Source: an uncultured Ruminococcus sp.
GTDB taxonomy: Bacteria; Bacillota; Clostridia; Lachnospirales; Lachnospiraceae
Direction: 5' to 3'
Assembly: GCA_900544395.1 (NCBI GenBank)
Contig: UQVC01000006.1
Span: forward strand, 39,196 to 103,195
Length of the DNA: 64,000 bases
Positions 25,854 through 34,942 of the stretch are shown piece by piece. The notes under the pieces were generated by a model. That model searched no databases and was not told the origin of the DNA. It saw nothing but the letters and a program-made list of their open reading frames with translations. The translations under genes were made by a program, and so were the position numbers. The stretch's first letter is position 1; each line of letters starts with the position of its first letter.

Positions 25854-28487
25854 ATGGCAACAAAATGGGTGTATATGTTCACCGAAGGTAATGCAACAAT
25901 GAGAAACCTGCTCGGTGGAAAAGGCGCAAACCTTGCAGAAATGACAAGTCTGGGACTCCCGGTACCACAGGGATTCACAGTTACAACAGAAGCTTGTACA
26001 CAGTATTACGAAGATGGAAGAAAGATCAATGACGAGATCATGTCTCAGATCATGGACGCTATCGTAAAACTGGAAGAGATCACAGGAAAGAAATTCGGAG
26101 ATAAAGAAAATCCGCTGCTCGTTTCTGTACGTTCCGGAGCAAGAGCTTCTATGCCTGGTATGATGGATACCATCCTCAACCTTGGATTAAACGAAGAGGT
26201 TGTTGAGACTCTGGCAGAGGCATCCGGAAATGCACGTTGGGCTTGGGACTGCTACAGAAGATTCATTCAGATGTACTCTGACGTAGTTATGGAAGTTGGT
26301 AAAAAATACTTCGAAGAGCTCATCGACAAGATGAAAGAAGAAAAAGGGGTAACTCTTGACGTAGAACTGACAGCAGAAGACTTAAAGACTCTGGCTGGAC
26401 AGTTTAAAGCTGAATATAAAGAAAAAATCGGTACAGACTTCCCTTCAGACGCAAAAGAGCAGTTAATGGGAGCTGTAAAAGCCGTATTCCGTTCATGGGA
26501 CAACCCAAGAGCGAATGTATACCGTCGTGACAACGATATCCCATATTCATGGGGAACAGCTGTCAACGTACAGATGATGGCATTCGGTAACATGGGAGAT
26601 GACTGTGGTACAGGTGTTGCATTTACAAGAGATCCTGCTACAGGTGAGAACGGACTCTTCGGAGAGTTCCTGACAAACGCACAGGGAGAAGACGTTGTTG
26701 CCGGAGTTCGTACTCCAATGCACATTTCCGAAATGGAACAGAAATTCCCGGAAGCATTTGCTCAGTTTAAAGAAGTATGCAATACTCTGGAAACACACTA
26801 CAGAGATATGCAGGATATGGAGTTTACTGTAGAACATGGTAAACTGTATATGCTTCAGACACGTAATGGTAAGAGAACAGCACAGGCTGCTTTAAAGATC
26901 GCTTGTGACCTTGTTGATGAGGGAATGAGAACAGAAGAAGAAGCTGTTGCTATGATCGATCCTAGAAACCTTGACACTCTGCTTCACCCACAGTTTGATG
27001 CTGCTGCATTAAAAGCTGCAACACCAATGGCAAAAGCACTCGGAGCATCTCCAGGAGCTGCTTGCGGTAAAGTTGTATTTACAGCAGATGACGCTGTAGA
27101 GTGGGCTGCAAGAGGAGAAAAAGTAATTCTTGTTCGTCTGGAGACATCTCCGGAAGACATCACAGGTATGAAATCTGCTCAGGGTATCCTGACAGTACGT
27201 GGTGGTATGACATCTCACGCTGCCGTTGTTGCACGTGGAATGGGTACATGCTGTGTATCTGGATGCGGAGACATTGTAATGGACGAAGCAAACAAGAAAT
27301 TTACATTAAACGGAAAAGAATACCACGAAGGAGATGCAATCTCTCTGGACGGATCTACCGGAAATATTTATGACGGAATCATCCCGACAGTAGATGCTAC
27401 AATCGCTGGAGAATTCGGAAGAATCATGGGATGGGCTGACAAATACAGAACAATGAAAGTTCGTACAAATGCAGATACACCTGCAGATGCTAAGAAAGCT
27501 CGCGAGCTTGGAGCAGAAGGTATCGGACTTTGCCGTACAGAGCATATGTTCTTCGAAGGAAACAGAATCGATGCATTCCGTGAGATGATCTGTTCTGAGA
27601 CTGTAGAAGAAAGAGAAGCTGCGCTTGAGAAGATTCTTCCAGAGCAGCAGGCTGACTTCGAAGCTCTTTACGAAGCACTGGAAGGAAATCCGGTTACTAT
27701 CCGTTTCCTGGATCCACCGCTTCATGAGTTCGTTCCTACAGAGGAAGAGGACATCAAGAAACTGGCTGACGCTCAGGGCAAAACTGTTGAGCAGATCAAA
27801 ACGATCATCGATGGACTTCATGAGTTCAACCCAATGATGGGACACCGTGGATGCCGTCTGGCAGTTACATATCCGGAGATCGCTAAGATGCAGACAAAAG
27901 CAGTCATCCGTGCAGCTATCAACGTACAGAAAGCTCATCCAGACTGGACAGTAAAACCAGAGATCATGATTCCATTGGTTGGAGAGATCAAAGAGCTGAA
28001 ATACGTGAAGAAATTCGTAGTTGAGACAGCTGACGCTGAGATCGCTGCTGCAGGAAGCGACCTGAAATACGAAGTTGGTACGATGATCGAGATCCCAAGA
28101 GCTGCTCTTACAGCTGATGAGATCGCAAAAGAAGCTGACTTCTTCTGCTTTGGTACAAACGACCTGACACAGATGACATTCGGATTCTCTCGTGATGACG
28201 CTGGAAAATTCCTGGATGCTTACTATGATGCTAAGATCTTTGAAAACGATCCATTTGCAAAACTGGATCAGACAGGTGTTGGTAAACTTATGGATATGGC
28301 AATCACATTAGGAAAACCAGTGAATCCAAGCCTGCATGTAGGAATCTGTGGAGAGCACGGTGGAGATCCAAGCTCTGTTGAATTCTGCAACAAACTTGGT
28401 CTTGACTATGTATCTTGCTCACCATTCCGTGTACCGATCGCTCGCCTTGCTGCAGCACAGGCTGCAATCGCAGAGAAAAATGCATAA
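25854..28487 (+). CDS. ppdK: Pyruvate, phosphate dikinase
   Basis: An 877-residue enzyme of normal PPDK length interconverting pyruvate + ATP + Pi and phosphoenolpyruvate + AMP + PPi. The N-terminal nucleotide-binding domain shows LLGGKGANLAEM and SVRSGARASMPGMMDT; the swivelling phosphohistidine domain has GGMTSHAAVVARGMG; the C-terminal TIM barrel has LCRTEHMFF, NPMMGHRGCRL, EVGTMIEIPRA and FFCFGTNDLTQM, with the catalytic GICGEHGGDP. In anaerobes it often works in the glycolytic direction, using PPi. Very strong RBS (AGGAGGT). Codon choice looks more biased than in neighbours, as expected of a highly expressed gene. Confidence 0.98.
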   Translation: MATKWVYMFTEGNATMRNLLGGKGANLAEMTSLGLPVPQGFTVTTEACTQYYEDGRKINDEIMSQIMDAIVKLEEITGKKFGDKENPLLVSVRSGARASMPGMMDTILNLGLNEEVVETLAEASGNARWAWDCYRRFIQMYSDVVMEVGKKYFEELIDKMKEEKGVTLDVELTAEDLKTLAGQFKAEYKEKIGTDFPSDAKEQLMGAVKAVFRSWDNPRANVYRRDNDIPYSWGTAVNVQMMAFGNMGDDCGTGVAFTRDPATGENGLFGEFLTNAQGEDVVAGVRTPMHISEMEQKFPEAFAQFKEVCNTLETHYRDMQDMEFTVEHGKLYMLQTRNGKRTAQAALKIACDLVDEGMRTEEEAVAMIDPRNLDTLLHPQFDAAALKAATPMAKALGASPGAACGKVVFTADDAVEWAARGEKVILVRLETSPEDITGMKSAQGILTVRGGMTSHAAVVARGMGTCCVSGCGDIVMDEANKKFTLNGKEYHEGDAISLDGSTGNIYDGIIPTVDATIAGEFGRIMGWADKYRTMKVRTNADTPADAKKARELGAEGIGLCRTEHMFFEGNRIDAFREMICSETVEEREAALEKILPEQQADFEALYEALEGNPVTIRFLDPPLHEFVPTEEEDIKKLADAQGKTVEQIKTIIDGLHEFNPMMGHRGCRLAVTYPEIAKMQTKAVIRAAINVQKAHPDWTVKPEIMIPLVGEIKELKYVKKFVVETADAEIAAAGSDLKYEVGTMIEIPRAALTADEIAKEADFFCFGTNDLTQMTFGFSRDDAGKFLDAYYDAKIFENDPFAKLDQTGVGKLMDMAITLGKPVNPSLHVGICGEHGGDPSSVEFCNKLGLDYVSCSPFRVPIARLAAAQAAIAEKNA

Positions 28488-28521
28488 TTCTCGAACGAGA
28501 GTTGAACAGGTAATATAAATG

Positions 28522-28559
28522 GGGGTTCTGTTCGGCATATGCCGGACAGGATCCCTTTT
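28522..28559 (+). terminator. Terminator of ppdK
   Basis: A 16-bp stem with some G-U pairs: GGGGTTCTGTTCGGCA (28522-28537) with TGCCGGACAGGATCCC (28540-28555), followed by TTTT. Confidence 0.88.
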
Positions 28560-28584
28560 ATCATGAGAAAGGGAATAGCAATTT

Positions 28585-29208
28585 ATGAGAAGAAAAATCG
28601 GGATGATCGCAGCAGTGCTTCTTGCGATCCTGGCAATGGCCGGATGCCAGAAAACAGAAGATACCTCCACAAAATCAGAAACACAGGCAGAGTCTTCCAA
28701 AGACCTTTTGAGTGGGATCCACCATGCAGAGATCCAGGTAAAAGAGTATGGAACGATCACCGTAGAACTGGATGCAGATGCCGCACCTGTTACGGTGACA
28801 AATTTTGTGAACCTTGCAAAGGATGGATTCTATGATGGTCTGACATTTCACAGGATCATGGATGGGTTTATGATCCAGGGAGGAGACCCAAATGGAGATG
28901 GAACCGGCGGTGCAGATGAGACGATCAAAGGGGAGTTTTCCAGCAATGGAGTAGAAAATGAGATTTCGCATACAAGAGGAACCATTTCCATGGCCAGAGC
29001 GCAGGATCCGGACAGCGCAAGCTCTCAGTTTTTTATTGTTCATGAGGACAGTACATTTCTGGATGGAGAGTATGCAGCGTTTGGCCACGTGACCAGTGGA
29101 ATAGAGATTGTGGACCAGATTTGTAAGGATGTGCCTGCAGAAGATGACAATGGAACAGTAAAAGCTGAGAATCAGCCGGTGATCGAGAGGATTACTGTGA
29201 CAGACTAA
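28585..29208 (+). CDS. Lipoprotein cyclophilin-type peptidyl-prolyl cis-trans isomerase
   Basis: A 207-residue protein with a lipoprotein signal: basic MRRK, a hydrophobic stretch and lipobox LAMAGC (Cys at residue 21), so it is probably anchored on the outer face of the membrane. A short Ser/Thr/Glu-rich linker leads to a cyclophilin domain with VTNFVNLAKDGFYDGLTFHR, FMIQGGDP, GTISMARAQDPDSASSQFF and FGHVTSGIEIVDQI, which include the catalytic Arg and FxxxxQGG-type motif. It likely assists folding of secreted proteins. Single gene between two terminators. Confidence 0.93.
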   Translation: MRRKIGMIAAVLLAILAMAGCQKTEDTSTKSETQAESSKDLLSGIHHAEIQVKEYGTITVELDADAAPVTVTNFVNLAKDGFYDGLTFHRIMDGFMIQGGDPNGDGTGGADETIKGEFSSNGVENEISHTRGTISMARAQDPDSASSQFFIVHEDSTFLDGEYAAFGHVTSGIEIVDQICKDVPAEDDNGTVKAENQPVIERITVTD

Positions 29209-29210
29209 AT

Positions 29211-29255
29211 AAAAACCGCAGCAGGAAGGAAAATTTATCCTGCTGCGGTTTTTTT
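29211..29255. terminator. Bidirectional terminator between cyclophilin and MATE genes
   Basis: AAAAACCGCAGCAGGA (29211-29226) pairs with TCCTGCTGCGGTTTTT (29238-29253); A and T runs flank both sides. The MATE stop codon lies inside the loop. Confidence 0.9.
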
Positions 29256-30593
29256 ATCCCGTTTTTGAATGTAGTGATAACGGTGTCGATTTTTCCAGAT
29301 AAAATACAGGGAAAGAAAAAGCGTCATACATTCTGCGATCGGAACCGAGAGCCACACTCCGTTTACCCCAATGATCCGTGGAAGAATCAGAATATTGATC
29401 ACGATCAGAACGAATGTCCTCACAAAAGAAATGATCGCGGAAGTTTTCCCGTCGGAAAATGCGGTGAACATGGAAGAGGAAAAAATGTTCAGTCCCGCAA
29501 AGAGATAGTTGAAGGAAAACAGGGAAAAACCGGTTTTTGCGATCAGGTACGTATCTGTCGTCTTTGGAGTAAAAATTTCCACAATAAAAGGAGCCGAAAT
29601 CAATGCGCCTGCGGTGATGACCAGGGAGGAGATACTGATAAATCCCATGCAGATTCTAAAAATCCGCTGCAGCAGACGTGTGTTTTTGCTTCCGTGATTA
29701 TAGCTGATCACGGGGGCTACTCCCATAGAAAATCCCATGTACATGGCATTGAATAAAAACTGACCATATAAGACGATGGTGATCGCAGCCACGCCGGATT
29801 CTCCAAGAAATCTCAGCATGGTAATGTTAAATAAGTAGGTCACGATCGCCGTGGATAAATTGGTTACCATTTCAGAAGAACCGTTCAAACAGCTCTCCAA
29901 AAGTACGGAAAAGTTAAGGCGGGGTTTTACAAGATAAAGGGAATGGCGTACAAACCCGAAGTAAAGCAGCCCAAACAGAGCCGGGATCAACTGGCCGATT
30001 CCGGTAGCAAGTGCGGCTCCTTTGACGCCCATCTGGAGGGGACCCATAAAGACATAATCTAAAACCATATTGGCAATGCCGCCGCTGATGGTAAGAGCCA
30101 GTCCGGTTACGGGTTTACCTGCAGTTACAAAAAAACTCTGGAAAAGCAGCTGTAAAATACAGGCAGGCGCCATAAACAGGCAAATGCTTAAATAGTCTAT
30201 ACAGTATGGTAAGATCAGATCTGTGGCGCCCAGTAAGCGTACCAGAGGTTCGATCAGGAGATTTCCAAAAATCATGGATATGATTCCGAAGAAAAGTCCC
30301 ACGAGGATCAGAAAAGAAAAATTTTCTCTTGCTTCCTGAGGACAGTTCTCTCCCAGTTTTTTGGCAATGATGGCGCTGCCTCCGGTGGCGAGCATAACAC
30401 CAACTGCAATGACCAGATTTAGTACCGGATATACGATGTTAATGGCAGAAAGGGCATCGGTTCCTACAAGTCGGGAAACGAAAATGCCGTCTATAATCGT
30501 GTACAGTGACATGAATACCATCATGATCATCGTTGGAAATGCAAAACGAAGCAGTTAGAAAAAACGAAAGTCTTTTGCAATAGAATTTGTCAT
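29235..30593 (-). pseudogene. MATE-family multidrug efflux transporter with a nonsense codon near the N-terminus
   Basis: From ATG 30593, which has AGGAG at good distance, the frame reads MTNSIAKDFRFF then TAA (30557-30555) and continues in the same frame as LLRFAFPTMIMMVFMSLY. A CAA-to-TAA change (Gln13) would explain it. From residue 14 the frame is open for the rest of a normal MATE protein (SLYTIIDGIFVSRLVG; about 12 transmembrane segments; 452 codons in total). An internal ATG at 30530 could restart translation but lacks a visible RBS and would lose part of helix 1. The gene is driven by a MerR-type promoter shared with the divergent regulator. Sodium- or proton-driven drug export would be its role if functional. 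Confidence 0.85.
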
Positions 30594-30636
30594 GATAAAA
30601 TGCTCCTATCTGTTGTTTTTTTGAAGTAACATTGCT

Positions 30637-30667
30637 ATCATAAACTATAGAGTAAGTCTATAGTCAA
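30637..30667 (-). promoter_or_regulatory. MerR-type promoter with 19-bp spacer and operator
   Basis: On the minus strand TTGACT (complement of 30662-30667) and TATGAT (complement of 30637-30642) are 19 bp apart, the over-long spacing of promoters activated by MerR proteins through DNA distortion. The spacer holds the perfect inverted repeat ACTATAGA-GTAAG-TCTATAGT (30644-30664). It drives the MATE gene, and the operator also lies just before the merR-family gene. Confidence 0.88.
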
Positions 30668-30680
30668 GAGGAAAATAAAA

Positions 30681-31529
30681 ATGAACAACGAAAGATATAT
30701 TACAACAGGAGAATTTGCAAAACTGACAGGGGTGACCAAACATACATTATTTTATTACGACAAGATTGGTTTGTTTTCTCCGGAAATCAAGAAAGAGAAC
30801 GGGTATCGTTTGTATTCATTTGAACAGCTGGAAGTATTTGATGTGATCCAGATCTTGCGGGAGCTGGATATGCCGCTGGAAGAAATCAGAGAATATATGG
30901 ATCACAGAAGTCCCGGGAGACTTTTGGAACTGTTTCAAAAAGAACGAGATCTCATCGACGTACAGATGCGCCGCTTGAAAGAGATGAAACACTGGATCGA
31001 ACAAAAAGAAAGGATCATACAGGATACATTGCAGACAGAAACAGGGCAGATCCAGGTAGAAACAGAAGCAGAACGTTATATGATCCAGTCACAGGTGGAG
31101 CGCGCCGATGAAAGGGAATGGGCAGAAAAGATTGGAGAGTTGTTTCTCTACTGTGATCGGCATAGCGTGAAAAGTCCTTATTCGATTGGATACCAGCAGA
31201 ATACAGCAGAAATAAAAAAAGGTGTCTATGATCACTATTCTGTTTTTTATGAATTGCTGGATCATAAGCCAAAAGGGGTACGCTATCATGTCAGACCTGC
31301 CGGGACGTATCTGAAAGTGTATCATAAAGGAAACTGGAAAACCCTACAGACTGCATATGAACGAATGATGGAATATGTGAAGATGCAAGGGATCCGGCTG
31401 GGAGAATATTGTTATGAAGATCTGTTGTTAGATGGTCTGACGATGGCGGATGAGGATTCTTATATTACCTGTATTACAGGAAGGATTTTGTCAGAGGAAG
31501 AGCAGGAAACAGAAAATTATCGGAAATAG
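30681..31529 (+). CDS. MerR-family transcriptional regulator with GyrI-like effector domain
   Basis: A 282-residue protein. The N-terminal winged helix-turn-helix (TTGEFAKLTGVTKHTLFYYD, then KENGYRLYSFEQL) is followed by the long dimerisation helix (to ~residue 120) and a C-terminal domain of the GyrI/BmrR effector-binding type (DHKPKGVRYHVRPAGTYL). This architecture is that of BmrR-like regulators that sense drugs and turn on efflux pumps. It lies divergently from the MATE gene, sharing the 19-bp-spacer promoter region. Its ATG follows AAGAGGA. The regulator looks intact although its likely target is not. Confidence 0.92.
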   Translation: MNNERYITTGEFAKLTGVTKHTLFYYDKIGLFSPEIKKENGYRLYSFEQLEVFDVIQILRELDMPLEEIREYMDHRSPGRLLELFQKERDLIDVQMRRLKEMKHWIEQKERIIQDTLQTETGQIQVETEAERYMIQSQVERADEREWAEKIGELFLYCDRHSVKSPYSIGYQQNTAEIKKGVYDHYSVFYELLDHKPKGVRYHVRPAGTYLKVYHKGNWKTLQTAYERMMEYVKMQGIRLGEYCYEDLLLDGLTMADEDSYITCITGRILSEEEQETENYRK

Positions 31530-31531
31530 TG

Positions 31532-31560
31532 TTGGTATCTAAAAAAAAGTCTGGTATAAT
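31532..31560 (+). promoter_or_regulatory. Promoter of the SseB-family gene
   Basis: TTGGTA (31532-31537), a 17-bp spacer and TATAAT (31555-31560) with a TGG extension. Confidence 0.75.
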
Positions 31561-31601
31561 AAAAAGATCGGAATGATCAACAGAAGAAAGGAAACAATGG
31601 G

Positions 31602-32378
31602 ATGAACGAGGAAAATAAAAGCGGACAGACAGCAGAGAAACAACAGCTTTTAAGCAGCCTGCGAAATGCAGAGAGACTGTATGTATTTATGTCGATGTGT
31701 ACGAAAATGCCGTACGTGATATGTGATGAAGAGACATTTGATGATGAAGTACTATTATATTATACGGAAGAGGATGCACAAAGAGAGGGGAAAAAGCTGA
31801 TCGAACAAAGGATACCGATCCAGATCGCCAAACTGGAAAAAGAGCAGCTGCTTGGATTTTTTGCCAGTCTGTATCCGATGGGGATCAATGGCTTATTGAT
31901 CGATCAGAATATGGAAAGTGAAGCCAGAGTAGAATTGCAGGAACTGGTAAAAAGACCGGATACTCAGAATCTTCCAGAGGGAAAAATCTGGGTAGAGAAT
32001 CCACAGCTTCACCTGACAGCTTTGTATTTTATGCAGGAGATGCGCAGGCAGGAAACAACGGAGCTGACAGAAGAGCTTCGGGAATTGCAGGAAGAGATCC
32101 TGGTAAATTATGGCAGAGGAAAGTTTATCGTAGCTGTTCATGAACAAAACGGGATGCCGCTTTTGAAGCAGAAAAATGGAGATGCATATCAGCCGATTTT
32201 TACAGATATTCTGGAATTTCGTAAATTTAACAAAGAAGCACAGTTTAGATCCATGGCGATCGATGCGAAAAATATTCCGAAGATGCTGATGAAAGAATCC
32301 AAAGGTGTGGTCATCAATCCATTTGGTGTCAATGTACAGCTGCCGATCGTAAGACCGGAAGAACCAGAGACAAAATAA
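31602..32378 (+). CDS. SseB-family protein
   Basis: A 258-residue soluble protein of the SseB/DUF-type group: a central beta-alpha region containing YVFMSMCTKMPYVICDEETF, YYTEEDAQREGKKLIEQRI and a C-terminal half with PIFTDILEFRKFNKE and GVVINPFGVNVQLP. SseB-domain proteins are widespread in clostridia but their molecular role is unclear. No signal or membrane segment is visible. Its own promoter lies just upstream; folT follows behind a separate promoter and riboswitch. Family assignment is good, function unknown. Confidence 0.8.
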   Translation: MNEENKSGQTAEKQQLLSSLRNAERLYVFMSMCTKMPYVICDEETFDDEVLLYYTEEDAQREGKKLIEQRIPIQIAKLEKEQLLGFFASLYPMGINGLLIDQNMESEARVELQELVKRPDTQNLPEGKIWVENPQLHLTALYFMQEMRRQETTELTEELRELQEEILVNYGRGKFIVAVHEQNGMPLLKQKNGDAYQPIFTDILEFRKFNKEAQFRSMAIDAKNIPKMLMKESKGVVINPFGVNVQLPIVRPEEPETK

Positions 32379-32382
32379 ACAG

Positions 32383-32411
32383 TTGCTGTGTTTTTAAAAG
32401 TGTGCTATAAT
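32383..32411 (+). promoter_or_regulatory. Promoter of the THF riboswitch-folT transcript
   Basis: TTGCTG (32383-32388), a 17-bp spacer and TATAAT (32406-32411); transcription would begin about 15 nt before the aptamer. Confidence 0.75.
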
Positions 32412-32433
32412 CACCACGAAAACTAAAAAGAAA

Positions 32434-32532
32434 AGCAGAGTAGAGATATGTGCGTTAAGTGCCGGTTGGACGGGGAGTTGCCAGCAGGACGAAAAGTGAA
32501 AGCTTGCGGTACATATTTCGCATCCCGCTGCT
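32434..32532 (+). ncRNA. Tetrahydrofolate (THF, folT) riboswitch aptamer
   Basis: P1 is AGCAG (32434-32438) with CTGCT (32528-32532). Inside are the conserved GAGTAGA, GCGTTAAGTGCC, GTTGCC, GGACGAA, GCGGT and CGCATCC elements in the order of the THF riboswitch consensus. The neighbouring gene is a folate ECF transporter component, the classic target. High confidence without a covariance-model score. Confidence 0.93.
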
Positions 32533-32566
32533 GCACATAGAGAGAATCTCAGATGATTCTGTGGAT

Positions 32567-32605
32567 ACCTTCTGTGCGTAGCTTGAGGACTACTGCAAAG
32601 GAGGT
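32567..32605 (+). promoter_or_regulatory. Shine-Dalgarno-sequestering hairpin of the THF riboswitch
   Basis: ACCTTCTGTGCGTAG (32567-32581) can pair with CTACTGCAAAGGAGGT (32590-32605), hiding the folT ribosome site AAGGAGGT. No T-run follows, so control is probably at translation start. Confidence 0.7.
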
Positions 32606-32612
32606 ATTTTTT

Positions 32613-33167
32613 ATGAAACAATTGAAACAAAAATTTGTAGATTCCTGGCATGAGCTCAAAAAAACAAAAGTACTGGCGGTAACAGCGATGCTGATCGCAA
32701 TCGGTGTAATCCTGGATTTTTGTTTTTCTCTTCAGTTAACAGAATCGATCAAGATCGGGGTCTCCGGGATTCCAAACGAACTGACATCCATGATGTTTGG
32801 ACCGATTGTCGGAGGTATCATGGGAGGAATCGGAGATATTCTGAAATTCCTGATCAAACCTACAGGAGCCTATTTCTTTGGATTTACACTGAATGCAATT
32901 TTAGGGCCTGTGATCTATGGTGTTTTTTTATATCAGCGTCCGGTAAGATTCGGAAGAATCCTGGCAGCAAAGATTACGGTATCGTTACTTGTGAATCTTC
33001 TTCTGGGTACCTGGTGGCTGACGATCCTGTATGGTTCCGGATTTATCGCTATTCTTCCGGCAAGACTGATCAAGCAGATTGTCTCTGTGCCGATTGATTC
33101 CGTAATCTTTTATCTGATCGCAAAAGCATTGGAGCGATCAAAAGTGACATCCATGCTTACAAAATAA
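32613..33167 (+). CDS. folT: Folate-specific ECF transporter S component FolT
   Basis: The start is ATG 32613, 7 nt after AAGGAGGT; an in-frame ATG at 32553 lies inside the leader. The 184-residue membrane protein has about six hydrophobic segments; GVSGIPNELTSMMFGPIVGG and GDILKFLIKPTGAYFFGFTLNA are typical of the FolT branch of ECF S components. It captures folates at the membrane and works with the shared EcfA/A'/T energising module, which is not in this window. The THF riboswitch directly upstream supports the substrate. Confidence 0.94.
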   Translation: MKQLKQKFVDSWHELKKTKVLAVTAMLIAIGVILDFCFSLQLTESIKIGVSGIPNELTSMMFGPIVGGIMGGIGDILKFLIKPTGAYFFGFTLNAILGPVIYGVFLYQRPVRFGRILAAKITVSLLVNLLLGTWWLTILYGSGFIAILPARLIKQIVSVPIDSVIFYLIAKALERSKVTSMLTK

Positions 33168-33219
33168 AAAAGAGCCTTTTAGCTCCGTTGTAAAAAACGA
33201 ATGCTGAAAGGCTCTTTTT
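33167..33219. terminator. Bidirectional terminator between folT and the PlsY-like gene
   Basis: AAAAAGAGCCTTTTAGC (33167-33183) pairs with GCTGAAAGGCTCTTTTT (33203-33219). The minus-strand gene's stop codon lies inside the stem. Confidence 0.88.
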
Positions 33220-33781
33220 GATGATGGATCAAGTGCTTATAGACCACAATACAGGAAATCAGCAGTGAACCGATAACCAGGGCTGTATTGTGAAAAGAAA
33301 ACATTCCGGTAAGGGAAAAAAGCAAAAACGTGATGATGCTCCGATACAAATGCGGCTGGATCACAATGCAAAATGAAAACAACAAATAGAAACAGGCTAA
33401 CAGCAGTACCGGACGGTAGTATGGAAACAGTCCTAACAGGACTCCAAAAGAAACGGCGATCGCTTTTCCTCCCTTTTTTGGATGAAATACCGGAAATGCG
33501 TGTCCGGCAACAGGTGCACACAATACAAATGCAAACAGAACTCGGGTTGTATCCAAAGTGCGGGATGCCAGATAAACCGGAAGAAATCCTTTTGCAAGTT
33601 CCAGGCAGATTACAAGGAATCCCACTTTGGGACCTGCTTTTTTAAAAGCATTAAAAGTTCCGGGATTATGGTCGCTTGTGTCCTTCATAATATCAATCTG
33701 ACAAAACCAGCGTGGGATCAAATAGGCATACAGCACACTTCCGGAAAGATATCCAAGTAAAATAAAGAATATATAATTCAT
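33179..33781 (-). CDS. PlsY-like glycerol-3-phosphate acyltransferase family protein
   Basis: A 200-residue membrane protein with about five hydrophobic segments. It keeps the PlsY skeleton: GYLSGSVLYAYLI (compare GSIP), a polar block SDHNPGTFNAFKKAG where PlsY has GSGNxGATN, and KKGGKAIAVSFGVLLG as the second conserved loop. The altered first motif (HNPGTFN) marks a sub-branch rather than housekeeping PlsY, so acyl-phosphate:G3P acyltransfer is uncertain. It follows a lipid-type glycosyltransferase gene by 12 bp in the same operon, suggesting a role in glycerolipid or glycolipid synthesis. Confidence 0.75.
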   Translation of the reverse strand: MNYIFFILLGYLSGSVLYAYLIPRWFCQIDIMKDTSDHNPGTFNAFKKAGPKVGFLVICLELAKGFLPVYLASRTLDTTRVLFAFVLCAPVAGHAFPVFHPKKGGKAIAVSFGVLLGLFPYYRPVLLLACFYLLFSFCIVIQPHLYRSIITFLLFSLTGMFSFHNTALVIGSLLISCIVVYKHLIHHQKEPFSIRFLQRS

Positions 33782-33793
33782 GATGCCTCCTTT

Positions 33794-34918
33794 TTAAGAA
33801 TGCGGTTTTGGACAAAGTGTCTGGAGAAGCCGGTACGTCTTTTGGGCAGCATCGGATGAAATAACAGTATGCTGTGCATTCTGCATGGTGCGGCGTGCGG
33901 CTTCGTCACGTAAGAGCGTACGGCCGGCTTCAATCTGTCCGCGCATCGTTTTGGAAGTGCAGGATAATCCACGGGAAGTATAAAACTCCAGATTTTTGGT
34001 TTCACATCCGGGGATCGGGCGGGTATGTACCATAGGAATTCCTTTTACGGCTGCTTCGGTGGTCGTCAGACCGCCGGGTTTGGTGAATAATACGTCGGCT
34101 GCATCCATGTAATCAGAGATGTGTTCTGTGTATCCCAGGATTTTTATATTTTTCTGTTTTCCAAATTCAGCCAGAAGAACCTTTCGGAGTTTCTGGTTGT
34201 TTCCGCAGATTACGATCAGATATTCGCCGGGATTTCGTCTGCGCAGAAGCTCTGCCACAAATAACTGGATTTTGCCAAATCCCATACTTCCGCTCATAAG
34301 CAGATAAACCTGTGCATGTTCCGGAATATGACAGCGTATGCGGGCAGTCTTTTGATCCAAAGAAGAAGAGAAAGCACTGCGCACGGGAATCCCATAAGGC
34401 TTGAGGCGATTTTGGGGCAAGCCTTTTCCTGCAAATTCATCCATTAGTTCATAGTGGGGAATGACATAGTAATCACAATCTGTCTCTTCCCAAAAAGGAA
34501 TGCAGGTATAATCGGTCTCAATGGCAACCACTTTTTGAGAGAGCATGTGTTTGTGTTTCAGGTACGTGAGGGTTTCCGCAGGAAATAAGTGAGGGGTAAC
34601 GATCACGTCGAAAGAGTGCTCCTCAAGATAACGTTTTAATTTTTTTGCCAGAAGTGCATTGGCATAATAAACCGGAGATTTGTGCCGGCTGGAACTGACC
34701 AAAGCGCCAAGCTTATACAGTCCCTGAAACAGATGCGGTGCATACTTGACGGTATTGACATAGCTTCCGCCAACCAGGCGGGATACGCGTTTTCCGGCCA
34801 GGAGCATGAGATCCATCATCACGGCAGTATCTCCATGGGATTCAATACATTCTTTAAGCGCTTTTCCGGCATAATTGTGTCCTTCTCCAGTATTACAGGA
34901 TAAGATTAGTACATTCAT
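33794..34918 (-). CDS. MGDG synthase/UgtP-type glycosyltransferase (GT28-like)
   Basis: The preferred start is ATG 34918 (MNVLILSCNTGEGHN), the normal N-terminus of this family; a TTG at 34933 would add five residues but its RBS spacing is poor. About 374 residues. The N-terminal half matches MGDG_synth (GEGHNYAGKAL, TPHLFPAETLTYLK, ETDYTCIPFWEE); the C-terminal half has the GT28 donor site (LLMSGSMGFGK and FTKPGGLTTTEAAVKGIPMV). It likely transfers glucose or galactose from a UDP-sugar to diacylglycerol at the inner membrane face. It is the middle gene of a three-gene minus-strand operon with yqeY and a PlsY-like gene. Confidence 0.88.
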   Translation of the reverse strand: MNVLILSCNTGEGHNYAGKALKECIESHGDTAVMMDLMLLAGKRVSRLVGGSYVNTVKYAPHLFQGLYKLGALVSSSRHKSPVYYANALLAKKLKRYLEEHSFDVIVTPHLFPAETLTYLKHKHMLSQKVVAIETDYTCIPFWEETDCDYYVIPHYELMDEFAGKGLPQNRLKPYGIPVRSAFSSSLDQKTARIRCHIPEHAQVYLLMSGSMGFGKIQLFVAELLRRRNPGEYLIVICGNNQKLRKVLLAEFGKQKNIKILGYTEHISDYMDAADVLFTKPGGLTTTEAAVKGIPMVHTRPIPGCETKNLEFYTSRGLSCTSKTMRGQIEAGRTLLRDEAARRTMQNAQHTVISSDAAQKTYRLLQTLCPKPHS

Positions 34919-34942
34919 GAGCGATTCCGTCAAATCCTGATG

